DNA of 64,000 nucleotides from Cryphonectria parasitica EP155 (lineage: Eukaryota > Ascomycota > Sordariomycetes > Diaporthales > Cryphonectriaceae). The stretch is from positions 2,604,001 through 2,668,000 of the forward strand of contig NW_024468909.1 of assembly GCF_011745365.1 (NCBI RefSeq), in the 5' to 3' direction. Shown here piece by piece: positions 49,801 to 62,213 of the stretch. Within the stretch, counting starts at the first letter, position 1; each line of letters opens with the position of its first letter. The position numbers and the translations under genes were made by a program. The notes under the pieces were generated by a model. It was not told where the DNA came from and searched no databases. It saw only the letters and a list, made by a program, of their open reading frames with translations.

Positions 49801-51989
49801 TGCCGCCGTATCATCCCACGCGCTGCCCTAAAAGATGAGGGGAACAGACACAAAGAATAGTTGAGACTCAGGAGAGGCCGAAAGGAAATATTTCCACCGT
49901 CGTTCGATGTTCGATGGTCATCCCTGCCCTGGCTACCTTTCCACCAGGCTGCGAATCCACAACAGCACAAATGCTGCCAGGGCGAAGGCGGCCCCTATGC
50001 GTTGCATTCCGAACGGAGCCCGTTGTTTGGTCCAGTCCTGACACTCGCGGCTCCCGGATGTAGGCGGGACCAGAGGCTTCACCGTCCGTCAGAGTATCCA
50101 CCTACAAAGACCACAAAGTCCACAAGCTCTGAAAAGTTTCGAAGAGCCTTGCCCGAAGGAGAAGAAAACCATTCAGAGAGCTTTTCACAAAATTCTCTGG
50201 CACGGTGCGGCCCATCTGCGTCAAACAAATGGCACCTCTTCCTCCCCTCCCCCTTCTTCCTCAGAAAGCTATCAGCGAGTGGGTTTCGAAGGGGGGCTGG
50301 GGGGGGGGGGCAACATGTTGACCGCTCAGCAAGGGACTCAGATGGGTTTTGTGAATTGTCACATCCGCGCCACCCCCGCTCTGGGAGTTGGTCTTAACAT
50401 GGGCCAAAATCCGCCCCTTAGCCCTTGAAGGGGGAGGGTGGGAGATTGCAGGCGACTAAGACGTATGAAAGGTCATCATCACACCACATTGGCGAATTCA
50501 CGCATACACGGCATTATAACTGTTACAAGAGAACGAATCAATGGGAGTCCAGGCACGCAGGCAGGCATTTGACTACGTGGGGGAAGGAGTTTAGGAAACG
50601 TGCGCTAAGATGATTGATTCATACCAACACCACGATGGGGAATTGGGGACTGAATTGTGACCTTGTGTGATGATGGCACCGGCTCAGAAGAAGGGACCTG
50701 GTGGACACATTTCCCAAGATCGTGATCGCCCGGGTCATCTTGATTCTCGAAATTTCTTTGCGAACCCCCCCTGGCTTGCTTTCCGGCCAAATGTGTATCA
50801 CACTCACCGATACCAACCGACACCGATAATGAGCCCACGTTTCTTTTACCCTTGTTCATTATAAACTGTGAAGAGGCAGGGACAATACTTTGGCCCGGCG
50901 CCAGTGCACACAATAGCCACGAGGGTGGGTACGAAAACAAGAGGGGGAAAAAGAGCTAATATCCAGTCAGAGCGAATCCTTTCCCCCCCGTGTAAGTCTC
51001 ACGAAATTTTCACTTGCTCGAGCTTTTTACGACGAACCAACATGCGAGCCAGGAGGTCCGGCCACAGTCGGCTGGGACAGGCTGTTCTGTTTGTGGGGAA
51101 TCCCTGAGCCTGCAGGGACCCTTGAGGAGGGCCAGGATGCAAAAGCAAGCCAGGGGGAGAATATGTAGGTCCTCGACGGGTTGTGACTTGGGGGCCAGAA
51201 GGCGTCCAGCAGCGAAAAACGAAATGGTGAAAACACGACATGGTTTCCTTATCTGCTCCTCCTTCTCCTGGCCCCTTCGCCCTCTCAGTGCGCTCGATAT
51301 GGAAACACAAGCGAATCGCTCTGCTGGTAGGCTAGAGGCACCGAGAGAAGCCCGAAGGCACACACGCACACACCATGTTGGTTACCCGAGGCGAGACAGG
51401 GCTCTTGAACGAGAGACCCAATGAGTACCTCGATGGCATGTGTAGTGGTTAGTACCACAGAAGGGAAAAATAATGTTGTCTAGGCCTCGAGGATCATCCA
51501 AAGAGCGCCAGCCTGTCATTCCCCCCAAGTCAGTCTAGTCCAGTCCTAATCCACACCCATGGTCCGTGAACAGTCGAACCCGAGTCAGAGTTTCACGGCC
51601 ATGCGTTTGTGAATATCCCAGTGGTCCAGCCCATCAGGGGCCCTTGCAGGACACACCCTCTTCTCATATTCCTTCACGATGGCAATTTTTTTCTCATCAC
51701 GGCCCTCCTGCGTCAGACGAACCCTACCTGGCTGCAGGTACGCCAAGTGGGCTGCCAGGAGCACACCACCAACAATGACTCGACATCCAATAATATTGCA
51801 CAGTGCTATGATATGTTCTAGCTATACGAGTTCGAGGCCGGCACACACACGCGCGCGCACTATCAGCGGATCGGAGTTGTTTCCCTTATCTTACGAAAAA
51901 TCCAGGACTTCAAAGTGGGATGCATGAGTGTAGTACCAAATACAATGACTATCTATCTATGTATTGCCTCTGGGAAAATGACCCAATCA

Positions 51990-52005
51990 GACCCCGGCCG
52001 GGGTC
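51990..52005. repeat. 16-bp perfect GC palindrome
   Basis: GACCCCGG followed by CCGGGGTC is a perfect, spacer-free inverted repeat. It contains CCGG-type half-sites like those bound by fungal Zn2Cys6 factors, but binding is only a possibility. Confidence 0.7.
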
Positions 52006-52390
52006 CGAGGTTTCGACATCAGTGCATGCACGTCGGGAAATCGTGGTTAGCTGCCCGACATTCTTGCAGGGTGTGTGTCGTTCAAACGAAAGACTGAGAG
52101 AGAGAGAGAGTGTGAGAATTATAGTCCGCCGTACCTGGTGGTAGTGTGCGTGATGGACGTGAGGGGTGAGTTACATTCCCCCTCCCCTTCCCACCCTCCG
52201 AGGCCAGAGGACAAAACGGGAACTGCCCAGCCACTTTTGAGAGAGAGGGGATCGGGGGGGGGGGGGGGGTAAAATGCATATATAGACGCGCAGCCAGTGC
52301 TTGCGTGATGCCGTCATGGACCCTATGGAAGCCGCTTGGTGAATGATCTGCAGTTTCGTGTAGTGGTGCATGCATTGCCTTGCATGCATG

Positions 52391-52418
52391 CAGGCAGGCA
52401 GGCAGGCAGGCAGGCAGG
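52391..52418. repeat. (CAGG)n tetranucleotide repeat
   Basis: Seven CAGG units follow GCATGCATG. Confidence 0.92.
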
Positions 52419-53248
52419 GTTTGTACATAGTACTCTGTATGTGCGGCAATGCGCACGTCGCCGTTTCTGGGCACACCTTGATGTGTCGTTGCGCGACTCG
52501 CTCGTTTCGTTTCGTTGCCCACCCATCCCCCCTTCGGCGACGGGACTTGGAAGGATTTTGTGGTCAGCACGGGGGGGTTTCTGCCTGATTGTCTGGACGG
52601 TGGCGGGCTCGCTTGAACTCTCGCGAACTGGGCGTGATCTCCCTCCTTTGACTGCGGAGTGTTTTGTCCTAGCTGTTGTTTTTCTATGTTTTTCTTCTTC
52701 TCCGCATACGTGCGTGCATATGTGTAATTATGGGTAAATGTGTAGATGCGTTTCTGGATTTGAGTATCTCCTCACCTTGCAAGTCTCTTTTTTGTCTAGA
52801 CTTTGTAAGACAGCCTCTAATCATAGCAGCAGGCATTGTTTAAGTTGTTTGCATAATAATTATAATAAAAGAAGAGCAAATTCCATAGCCCGCTATTATA
52901 AGCCGTAAGTTGCAATAGTTGAATAAGACAGAAGATGAATACAGTCCATGTTCCAGTATGCTTGCGGATTAGAAGGAATCCGGAGGATGGCCTTTGCAAA
53001 TATGCTTAGAATAGTCTGTGACCTCCTGAGATTTTCCCTGATATAATCTGTAACCTCTTGAATATTCTTCGGGATGATGTATGGCTTTTCCAAAAATTTC
53101 ATAAGATCAAGTGGCTAAATAACTCATGCTTTTCAATTGATTTGTTTATTAGTGAATTATTCTATTCTTTCCCTATGCCCGATTTGAATGTCCTCTTCTC
53201 TTCCTCTATCTAGCATCCATGTTGAACCTTCAGATGTAGAATGTGACA

Positions 53249-53640
53249 TCAGGACCAGTATCGTAGACGAATGTACAGACAACACCTACATTCTTTATGC
53301 GATCTCCAAATAAACACCGCCAGGCGTGGCCTGGTTGATAGCAGCCAGAAGCCCATGCATGGGTGTGACACAGGTGAGGTGGTCGAAACCCCTGGTCTTT
53401 GGCAGAAGATTGCCAGATTCCATACTGATACGGTTCCCAGAGACATCCAGGTCGACAGTCTTGTATTCTAGCCTGCCCAAAGGATACCCTTCATTTTGAA
53501 CCGAGGTCCACGACGACAGCATCCTCGTCACCTTGACCCGCAAATGGGCGCGCAAACGAGCTCGGGTCGTCCGGTGGCTCGAACTTGGGCATGCTGATGA
53601 CACAGGCTGGTGAGGCCTTTATGACCACGTGGGAGCCGTT
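53249..53640 (-). other. Unidentified ORF relic
   Basis: Two overlapping minus-strand frames have protein-like composition (for example KTVDLDVSGNRISMESGN and MHGLLAAINQATPGGVYLEI in one frame, and VISMPKFEPPDDPSSFARPF in another). They are interrupted by stops, and no splice pair joins them cleanly. A third piece near 53,790-53,720 (VYRGTKDGSTLEEA) vaguely recalls the start of zinc-type alcohol dehydrogenases. I do not recognise a family for the main part. It may be a decayed gene in an AT-richer segment. Confidence 0.25.
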
Positions 53641-55379
53641 GCTGGTCGCGTGGCTGTAGGTAAAACGTCCTACGACATCGTGCTAGGTACAGATGGTAAA
53701 AACCTGTCTTATGATCTATCTTGAAGACGACATTGCTTCCTCCAGCGTCGACCCATCCTTTGTTCCACGATACACTTTGGTGTCCACACTTTGACGCGCC
53801 TTCGGTTCATGTTGGAGGGACACTTGTCAATATTCAACAGGGACAAACACTGCGGTGACGTGCACAGGTGGGATGGAAGGATTCGACAGATGAGCAGATA
53901 GGTGTAAATATACATATTTTGTTGGCCAGCCCGCATAGAGCTCGAGAAGGATTTGTATGAATGAGGGCAAATTTTTAAAAAGACCGAATGTTTGCTGTAG
54001 CCCTCACAAGTGAAGCCGGAGCTATAAATTTTCTCTATTGTTCACGGAGGGCAGAGCAAAACGATGGCAAGCAACGCATACTTGACAGATTGCGATGGGG
54101 ATTTACAACCAAGTATCCAGATCCACCTTCTTGCTGTATTAAGTCAGTGTTTCCAGAGCTGACAAGCTGGAGAGAGCATCCCAAGGTGCCAGAGATAGCT
54201 CCATCTTTGCTGCTGCCGACAGAAGCACCTAGACGTGTCTGGATAGAGTAGTTGGTTTCGACAGAGGAGGCGTTGTATGCAGCCGGAATTCTGAGACCAA
54301 GGCGTTCACGGCCTAGGTGAGGCATGAACAACTTCGGACGAGAAGAGGAAGCGGAGGAAGCGATGGCGAGCTCATGGTTGATGGGGGGAAAATGGGGCAA
54401 CCTTGAACACCTGAATCCAAACAAGACGGAGCAGAGTCCCAAGTACGTACTTGAGTGGTCAAGTTAAGAAAGAACAATCCAAGAACATGATACAATAAGG
54501 GGAGGAACAGGTGTGGTAGGTCAGAAGGGGCTTTAATCACTGGCCAAGGATGGCCGAGGCATGTTGTAATTCTTAACATTGAGGGCTCTTGCAAATTCGT
54601 CAGTATGGTTATGAATTTTTTGACCACGGCTCTTCATCATGTAACTTCACATAAAGAAATGATCTAGGACTCTGGATTAATCGAGGGACTAACAAGCAGT
54701 TAATCAGAATAAAATTCTGTGCCGTCTTTTTTTGACTACTGATATAGTTGCTACAGTACAAGGATTCACAACAATATGCTCCAGTTTCCTTCTGTATAGT
54801 GGCATAACTTTATCTATTTGCTACATCAAACAGGAAATGACTGCTTTACAGATTGAGAATGAAACGCTATTGACACTGAATATTCTAAGTTATCTGTGTT
54901 ACCTGTACTTTGCGGAAATATAAGAACATAGTCCAGTGCAGCCATGTCAGTGGTCCATTCTGTGACATGTTCGCATATGTTCTCTGTAGAGTTGATCAAG
55001 ATGGCTGGAAAAGAATGACTACGAAGATTGATTATTTCTATCTGAACTTTCAGAGCATCCTATGTGTCCAATTTACACAGTGTATGCTGGACAGAGTTCA
55101 GAAGAGGGCCAGGCAAGGCTGACTCTAGCATAAAGAGGCTGACTCAAAATTTGGTCACTAATCTGCTACAGTGACTTGATGGTGCTAAGGTGTTTGAGCT
55201 TTAACGCCTTACAGTACAGCCGGGAGGCTGACAGCCCACTAGTCTAACTTTCAGGGTTCGGGTTTACCAACGCCAAACGATCGAGACGCGAATTTGCCCA
55301 GCATGGACGCACCAACGTCATCGTCCTCAAATTCAACCTCAACCTAATTCAGCTTTACCATCGTCCACAGTGCCACGAG

Positions 55380-56538
55380 ATGCCGCCCGATCCCATACTG
55401 GACGAAGAAGACTACGCATCGTCCGAAGACTCGGACTTTGCCCCCGACGACGCGCCCGAGCGTGAGGGCGAGGCAGAGTCGTCCGAAGACGAAGAGGCTG
55501 CAGAAGATGGCGGCGCCGAGACCACCACGACCACCACTACCCAAGCAGCACCGTCTGCAGGACGCAAGAGGAGGAAACAGGGGGGTGGTGGTGGCGATGG
55601 TGAGGAAGCAGAGGATGCGGGGTTCGAGAATTCTGGAGATGAGGCGATCATAGAGAAGGGCAGGAAGAGGCGGAAGAAGGGACAGCAGGCGCAGAGAGAC
55701 CATGATGACGAGGGCGGGGAAGGGGGCTTGATCAAGACGCGTAGTATGCGTGCTGTCGAGTGAGTCACTTGGCTGAAATTTTTCTTTCTTTTCTCCCTGG
55801 TGAATAGTCCTGCTTCCACTGGGATGTTTTGCTGACGAGACCTGTAGAAAAGCAGAGCGCAAGACACAAGTGGCGGCAGGGCCCGTGACAGTCGATGTCG
55901 ATGCACTGTGGGCCTCCATGACGGCCGCACCGGCGATCCCTACAACACACGAGCCGCAGCCAGCTGCAGAGGATGTACAGGAGGGCAACACGGAACAGCG
56001 CGGGACCGGCGCACAAGAACCCGGCGCAGAGGCAGAGCCCAGCGACATGATCAAGATCAAGCGGACGTACAACTTCGCGGGCAAGGTCCACACAGAGGAG
56101 AGACTCGTGCCGCGCGACTCTGCAGAGGCCAGGCTGTATCTCGCGTCCAAGGGCGCGGGCGCGGGCGACCCAGGCGCTGAGGGCGCCACAGCCACTGCGG
56201 ATGGGGGTGGCGAGGGTGAGCCGGATAGGCGCATGCCGCGCAAGGCGTTCCGGTCGGTGTTCGAGCCGGTGGTGGTGACTGCCGATGGCCAGCGGACGGA
56301 CCTGAACCTGGGGATCGCGATGCGCCTGCAGGCGCGGGAGAAGGCCAAGAAGCTGAACACGGTGGAGAAGTCGCGCATGGACTGGGCCGGGTTCGTGGAC
56401 AAGGAGGGCATCAAGGACGAGCTGGTGCTGGCGGGGCGGGCCAAGGGGTCGTATGCAGACCGGCAGGACTTTTTGGCCCGGACGGAGGCGAGGCGGGAGG
56501 ACGATGCGAGGCGGCTCAGGCTGGCGGGCAAGGCTTGA
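55380..56538 (+). CDS. SWC5: SWR1-complex subunit Swc5 (BCNT family)
   Basis: Two exons: 55380-55759 and 55848-56538; 356 aa. The first ~125 residues are strongly acidic with basic patches, as expected of the histone-binding N-terminus of Swc5. The BCNT-C domain occupies the C-terminal ~80 residues, with the hallmark KLNTVEKSRMDWAGFV followed by the GSYADRQDFLAR segment. Swc5 is needed for ATP-driven exchange of H2A for H2A.Z by the SWR1 remodeller in the nucleus. The intron is 88 bp and its removal makes codon GA|A. The next gene downstream (kappa GST) is on the other strand, about 180 bp from this stop codon. Confidence 0.93.
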
Positions 56539-56716
56539 GGTTGCTGTCTTGTCTGGTTTGCGGGAAGGGGTTCACGAATTGCATGATTGGCGTTCTTTTC
56601 CCGCTTTTTTTTTTGTTTGAGATTACTATGGAAGTGACGGTTGGCTAGAGATACCCTTTGCTATAGAGACAAAAAAACGTTGGTGGTGGTCATTTCCGTT
56701 TTCCCACAACAAAGAA

Positions 56717-57801
56717 TCACAGCTTTGGCTTTGCTCCTGGAGGCAGCAACTGGACATCCTGATACGGCAACCCAAGAAACTTGTAGACGTAGTTGAACCT
56801 AGTTCCCCCAACAAGTCAGCAAATTTGTCTCCTCTGGGTCAACAATTCTCAAGAGGACAAGAATGTCTTACCTGTCACTCCCGAAAAAAGGCTCACTCTT
56901 CCCCTGCGCATTGGTCACCCACAGCCACGGCGCCCCAAAGGCACCTTTGTCCAGAGCCTCCTGGGTGGTCCTGGTGAGCATGTCCTTGACCTCCTGTTCC
57001 TTGGCCGCCACCAGGATCGTCTCGCACTCCTTGGGAGAGAATAGACCCGAGTCGGCAAGCACCTTGGCGAGCACGTCGACCTGCGTTAGATTCAGGTTGG
57101 GCGGCGTCCAGAAGGCGTGGAAGAGGTGCTCTAGCATGGCGTGGTACGTCTCGGTGGGGTATTGACGTTTAATGTAATGGAGGCACCGCAGGGGCTAATG
57201 TTTCACCGTTTGTTTAGAAGGGGGGGGGGGGCAAGTTCAAAAGAAGAAAAATAGAAAAATAGGTCGGCTTGAGTACAAAGTACTGACAAGTATAGTATGT
57301 CCCATGGACATGAGATCCTTAGGGAACCGGATCTGAGGCCGCCCGAAATGGTTCACTGCCCGGGCTGCTTCGTGATTGGTCCCGTAGAGTGCTTTGGCTG
57401 GGACGCTCCATGGCGGTTTGTTGCCTGTACCCGTTGTGTTTGTGAGGTTAGTAAATCACAAGTGTCCTTGCGAAGGCTCGGGCAGTAAGTAGATGAATAA
57501 TCATCTTGCTCACCAGTCTTTGCGTTCACCGCGCCAATTAGCATCGGATGGAATCTGGATCGTCATCTTGTGAGCTTGGGCACCCTGGGTTTACCTCGAC
57601 CCCAGATACTCACTCAACGTCGACGCCATGAGCTTTCAGTGTGCTCAGATTGTCGACGAGGTACACGAAGCCGAGGTAGCTGTACAGAGACGCTGGCGAT
57701 TGGGCGAGCACCTTGTCAGCGATTGCCATACGCAGTACGCAAAAAGACTAGAAAAGGTAATTCTCACCAATATCAAAATAACAATCGATCTTACCACCCA
57801 T
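56717..57801 (-). CDS. Kappa-class glutathione transferase (DsbA fold)
   Basis: Six exons: 57801-57768 (34 nt), 57692-57614, 57555-57515 (41 nt), 57424-57288, 57194-56872 and 56798-56717; 231 aa in frame. It starts MGGKIDCYFDI and continues ASLYSYLGF across the first splice, the family's active-site beta-alpha region. Later motifs are NKPPW, FPKDLMSMG, the helical VLADSGLFSPKE segment, and GAFGAPWLWV with FFGSDRFNYV near the end. That is the DsbA-like thioredoxin fold of GSTK and 2-hydroxychromene-2-carboxylate isomerase. Kappa GSTs detoxify with glutathione in mitochondria and peroxisomes. The last three residues are PKL, compatible with a relaxed peroxisomal PTS1. One intron has a perfect TACTAAC branch site and another a 12-base C run. 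It is divergent from the HSDL2-like dehydrogenase, 432 bp away. Confidence 0.93.
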
Positions 57802-58233
57802 CTTTACAAGCGCAAACTGAAACGCAATCGGATGGTTGTGAACAGAAAAGAAGAAACAGAGGGCATGCGAGTCTGGAAATTGTTGAAGAGGAGGATGGGT
57901 TCCCCGGTAGGTATCAATTACATAGTTTCGCATCCCCTGGTGAGGTAGGTGAACAGCATGCCTCGGCTCACTGCAACGTCCCCCTGCCACTCAGTACTAG
58001 CTAGCGACTTACAGCACTATGCCCGATCAGTAATCAGCCTAGAGACAACCGACGATAGGCACTAATTAGTACATGCCATACCTGAAGACAAACAGCGACG
58101 AGTAAGAACAATATATAGCACCTACTCGACTATACACACACATACACAACCAGACAGGATCGTTTGGAATGTAGGTCACTGCTATGTTGGACGACCACTA
58201 TCACAATCACGACCACTCGCACTCGGAGTCATC
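57802..58233. promoter_or_regulatory. Shared divergent promoter, kappa GST / HSDL2-like gene
   Basis: 432 bp lie between the two start codons. A CCTCGG hexamer at 57961-57966 matches the core bound by the FarA/FarB fatty-acid regulators in Aspergillus. A TATA-like ATATATA is near 58110. One copy of a hexamer can occur by chance, so regulation by fatty acids is only a hypothesis. Confidence 0.5.
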
Positions 58234-59596
58234 ATGTCCCAAGACAAGCCTGTAGCTCTGGTCATAGGCGCCTCGAGGGGAATAGGGAGACAGGTAGCAA
58301 TCGATCTTGCTAGGAACGGCTACAGAGGTAAGTTCAGGAAGAAGAAGGAGAAGAAGAAAAAGGAGGCGGAAAAGAGAGAGGCTGAAAGTTATACACATGA
58401 AATCTTTTGTCTCTCTCTCTCTCCCTCTTCCCGCAGGGTATTAATATCGACTTCTTTATAGTGGTCGTTGCAGCCAAATCCACCAGTGATGCCTATTCCT
58501 CGACGACGCCTTTCCCACCCGATCCCAACTCACCCCAGTCCACCATCAGCACTGTTGAGCGAGAGATCCGAGAAGATGGTGGTGAGGCCATCGCCATTGC
58601 TGTCGATGTCAGGGACTTTGGAAGTATTGAGAAGCTGGTCGAGCAGGCTGTTCAAGTATGGAAAATGAAGACATTACTCCCGTTCTCCTCCTTCTTCCCA
58701 GCCTGCACGAGCCCTTCCTCCCTTCTTGTCCCATCGCCTAAAGACCTTCCCCCACTGCTAACAAAACCTCCACCCTCGTTCAAGACATACCATCGGCTAG
58801 ACGCCCTGATATACAACCCCGGCGCCATCTGGTGGGCCTCCGTCAAGGACACGCCCATGAAGCGCTTCCAGCTGATGCAGCGCGTCAACATAGAGGGCCT
58901 CTACGGCGCCGTGCAGGCCTGCCTCCCCCATCTTACCCTGCCCCGGCAGAACGGGCGCATCGTCATCGTCAGCCCGCCCATCTACAGCCGCTTTTTCCGA
59001 GGCAAGACGGCGTATGCCATGGGCAAAGTGGGCATGAGCGTGCTGACCAAGGGGCTGGGGATGGACTTGGAGCGACAGGGTATGGTGGCGGAGGCGGGCT
59101 GTGCGGTGACGAGTCTCTGGCCTGCTGTGGTAAGTTCTTCATTCTGTTTCCTTCCTGCTTTTTCCATCTGTCTCATGGCTCTCTCTCTCTCTCTCTCCCC
59201 CTTTTCCTCGAGAGCAGAAGAAATGATTTGGATCTTGAGCTAACATTGCTTTCCCAAACCAAGTCTATACAATCCGCAGCAACCCAACAGGTCACCCGCA
59301 CCAACCCCGCCGAAACCAGCGACCTCCGCAAGCCCACCATCTTCTCTGACGCCATCCTCGCCATCCTGCGCGCGCCGGCACCCGTCGTCAACGGCCAGCT
59401 GCTCCTCGACGAGGATTTTCTGAGGGCGCACTGCGGCGTGACCGACTTCTCGCGGTACTCGGTTGTGCCGGGGGCTAGTCCGCGGCGGATCATGCCGGCT
59501 GAGCTGCCGGATTTGTCGGTGAGGGAGCAGGATGACGAGGGGAGGCGGTATGATAGTGCGGCGGCGAGGAGGAGGGAGGCTGGGGGGAAGTTGTGA
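58234..59596 (+). CDS. HSDL2-like short-chain dehydrogenase/reductase
   Basis: Four exons: 58234-58327, 58462-58655, 58785-59129 and 59264-59596; 321 aa. The cofactor motif GASRGIG is at residues 12-18, and the catalytic YxxxK is Y173-K177 (YAMGK). The segments YNPGAIWW and RFQLMQRVNIEGLYG are typical of hydroxysteroid dehydrogenase-like protein 2 (HSDL2). Animal HSDL2 is peroxisomal and carries a C-terminal SCP2 lipid-binding domain; this protein stops before any SCP2 domain. Its last residues are GKL, a weak PTS1-like ending. The substrate is unknown, probably a lipid-derived alcohol or ketone. The acceptor of intron 1 (TTTATAG) was chosen because the nearer CCGCAG acceptor brings in a stop codon at once. 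Divergent from the kappa GST. Confidence 0.92.
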
Positions 59597-60006
59597 GGCG
59601 AGGGCATGCAACTGTGATTCATTGATCGACCACAGGGTCGAAGGCCGAAATGAAATGTAATAGGACAAGACGAGATTGATGTCTCGAGATGGTATTATAT
59701 TACTGACAGAAAACACTTGCCAATGTTCAGCCACAACTACTATGGAATTTTCTTTTGGGATATCCAGACACTTGTACAAAAATCAGCCCCATGGCCGAAA
59801 CACAGCTGGACCCGCACCCAACGATGTAGGCCCTGGGGAAAAGAAGAAGGGGGAAAAAAAGGCCCATATGAACACAACTAGAATCAGAATCGCTGACCCA
59901 TGTAACGCCTTCCCTTTGCAAACCTCCGCACCCAGCCGTTTCTGGGATGTAATTCTATATCCAAAAGTGAGGTACTTTTCCCCATCTGATTCCCGAATGA
60001 GATAGA
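59597..60006. other. Convergent intergenic region
   Basis: 410 bp lie between the stop codons of the HSDL2-like gene (plus) and the NIPA-type gene (minus). It should contain both 3' ends. No gene is seen. Confidence 0.6.
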
Positions 60007-62213
60007 TCACAGCGTCTCCGTGCTCTGGTTACCCTGTCTCCGAGCAGCGCCCTGCTCCTCGTCTTCACTCCTGTCGGTATCGGATTTCGCAGCGACACCA
60101 AAGAGGTCGCCCACAGCATGCGTCAAACTTTTGGCACGATTCCGAAACCCCCTCCTTTTTGGGCCGTCGATGGGCGACTCCCCATCGAACTCGCCATCTG
60201 CTGTGCGGCTCCGCTCGATGGCGCTCATGATGCCCACATCCTGCTGGTCCTGGTCGAGCTCATCTTGTGGCACAAACAGGCTGTTCCTCAGACTGGGCCG
60301 GCTGAGCCGCCTTCGCGACTGCGGTCGCTTGGCCGTGGGTGAGTCCGTCAGCAAGGTGGAAGGGACCAGACCCCGGACGGCCGAGTCCAAGGGCGAAGGT
60401 GAGAAAATGTGGCTGCTGTAATGATGAAGTCGTGACCGAGGCGCAGATGTGGAGGCGCGCGGCGTTGAGTTGACGTCGGAGGTGACGTTCAGTATCGGAG
60501 TGTCCTGGTTCGATGGGGATCCAGGATGAGTTGGAGGCTCGGAGTAAATAGGGGTGTTGCTTGATATTGTGACTGCAGAATCTGTTGAAAAGGCCTGCTG
60601 AATCCCTGGATGCACAAGCGGCTCGCGTGACGGCGTCCGCAGGAGTGGTGCAGACTCTGTGGCCTCATTTGGCGTGAGAAGCGATGCCCTTGAGTTTGCA
60701 CCTCCCTGAGATCTGGGTGTCGGCACGCCCGTCTCCGCGAGGACTGCCAGAGGTTTGTTAACGGCATCCATGAAGCTCACCCGGGATGATCGCCGGCTTC
60801 TACCACCACTGCTACGACGCCTGTGCACCTCGGGCGATGGAACCGCGGGCATATCCTGCTCTGCGAGATGGATGGTATCCTCGACATCCTCCTCGTCGGA
60901 TAGTACTTCCTCATCCTCGTCCCCGTCCGCCGGCGGCCGGCCGCTGGTGATGAGGAACACGCCAAAAAAGGTGAGAAAGCAGCCGCCAATGAATTTGATA
61001 GCTCGTTCTGGGGTAGTGCGCTCGAAGTCACGGTAGAGGACAGCACTTCCGATAATCACGCACAGCGTGAAAGACACAAACTGGATCGGTATAACCTGCG
61101 TCGAGTCGAACCTTTGCAGGGCCTTGTTCACATAGCGGATCTGCATGATGGCCGTTCCGAGTAGGATCGCTATCAAGACGTACGTGACCGGTGTGGTGAA
61201 CGCTCTTAATAATGTGGATGATAGCATGGATGCCACACCCTTGGTAGAGAGGGCAGTATAGCCGCCTGGGGGCATCTCGTCAGCATTTCTTGAAACCTAG
61301 CATAGAAAAGAGACAGCACTGGCGTACCAAATAGGCCGACAAGGCCAAGATCGATCAAAATGGTGCGGTTCCCGTATTTTGGGCTCAGCCACATGAGGAG
61401 AACGATCAGGCTACATGTCACAGCCATGTACGTCTTGAACCCCATGGTTGTGATGTGCTCCCACACATCATGAGGCTCGAGCTTCGTTTCCTGGGTGTTG
61501 GCGCTCAGGACGACTGTCACGGCGCCGCCCACGGCAATGACGACGCCCCAGAAATCCCGTCTCCTGAACTTCTCCTTGAAGAAAATCGGCGCGATGACGC
61601 AGTTCGAGATGAGGGCCACCACACCCAGCGGCGAGACGATTGACGCGGGCGCAAAGCCGTAGGCCAAGAAATTTCCCATCTCCCCCACGGTGATCAGGAT
61701 CTGGCCCAGCCACCAGTACGGCGACTTGAGGTACGTCGAGGGCGCCTTGGGCATGTCGTCGTCTTCAGAGTTCTCGGACCAATGTGTATCTTCGGAGCGA
61801 AACGAGCTCGTCAGAGGGTCCGACTCGCCCGCGCCGTCATCCCCGTCCCTGTCCCCATCGGCCCTGGTGCTCCCGTCGGCCGCCTCGTCGAGGGCGCCGT
61901 ACCCCCGCGATGAACCGCCGCCGTTCTTTGCATTCTTGAGGGCCTGCTTGGCGCGCTCGCGAGCTCGTTTGCGCTCGCTGTGGAGGCGGGTATGGGCATA
62001 GCGCTGGACGTTGAGGGCGAGGGCGATCAAGATATTGCCCACAATCGCAGTGGTGATCCCAATGATTGAGGCCCAGTTCTTTGTAGAGTCGCCAGGAGAG
62101 CCATCACCGCCGTCGCCGCCGCCGTCGTCGAAGAGATAATTTGAAGATGTATAGGAGGGTATCAGGTACGGGATGGTTCGAGCGGGCAGAGAGGACAGCG
62201 TCGGTAGGTACAT
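60007..62213 (-). CDS. NIPA-type magnesium transporter (DUF803)
   Basis: Two exons: 62213-61328 and 61265-60007; 714 aa, with a 62-bp intron that splits a Gly codon (LFG|GYTAL). The multi-helix membrane core begins with WASIIGITTAIVGNILIALA. It then has a ~100-residue charged cytosolic loop and continues with the family signature AYGFAPASIVSPLGVVALIS. NFLAYGF and FFKEKF are typical of NIPA1-4 and their fungal relatives, members of the drug/metabolite transporter superfamily. Human NIPA proteins carry Mg2+ at the plasma membrane and endosomes; cation identity here is inferred from the family. The last ~280 residues form a Ser/Pro/Arg-rich tail predicted to be disordered and rich in phosphorylation-type sites. 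Confidence 0.93.

Noticed and set aside
49861..50397. 178-codon plus-strand ORF
   Set aside because: Its residues are composition-driven (Arg, Ser, Pro) with a G-run poly-Gly; no domain is seen and overlapping frames look the same.
53720..53800. Zinc-type alcohol dehydrogenase start fragment
   Set aside because: Only about fourteen residues resemble the family and stops follow at once; too short to support a gene call.
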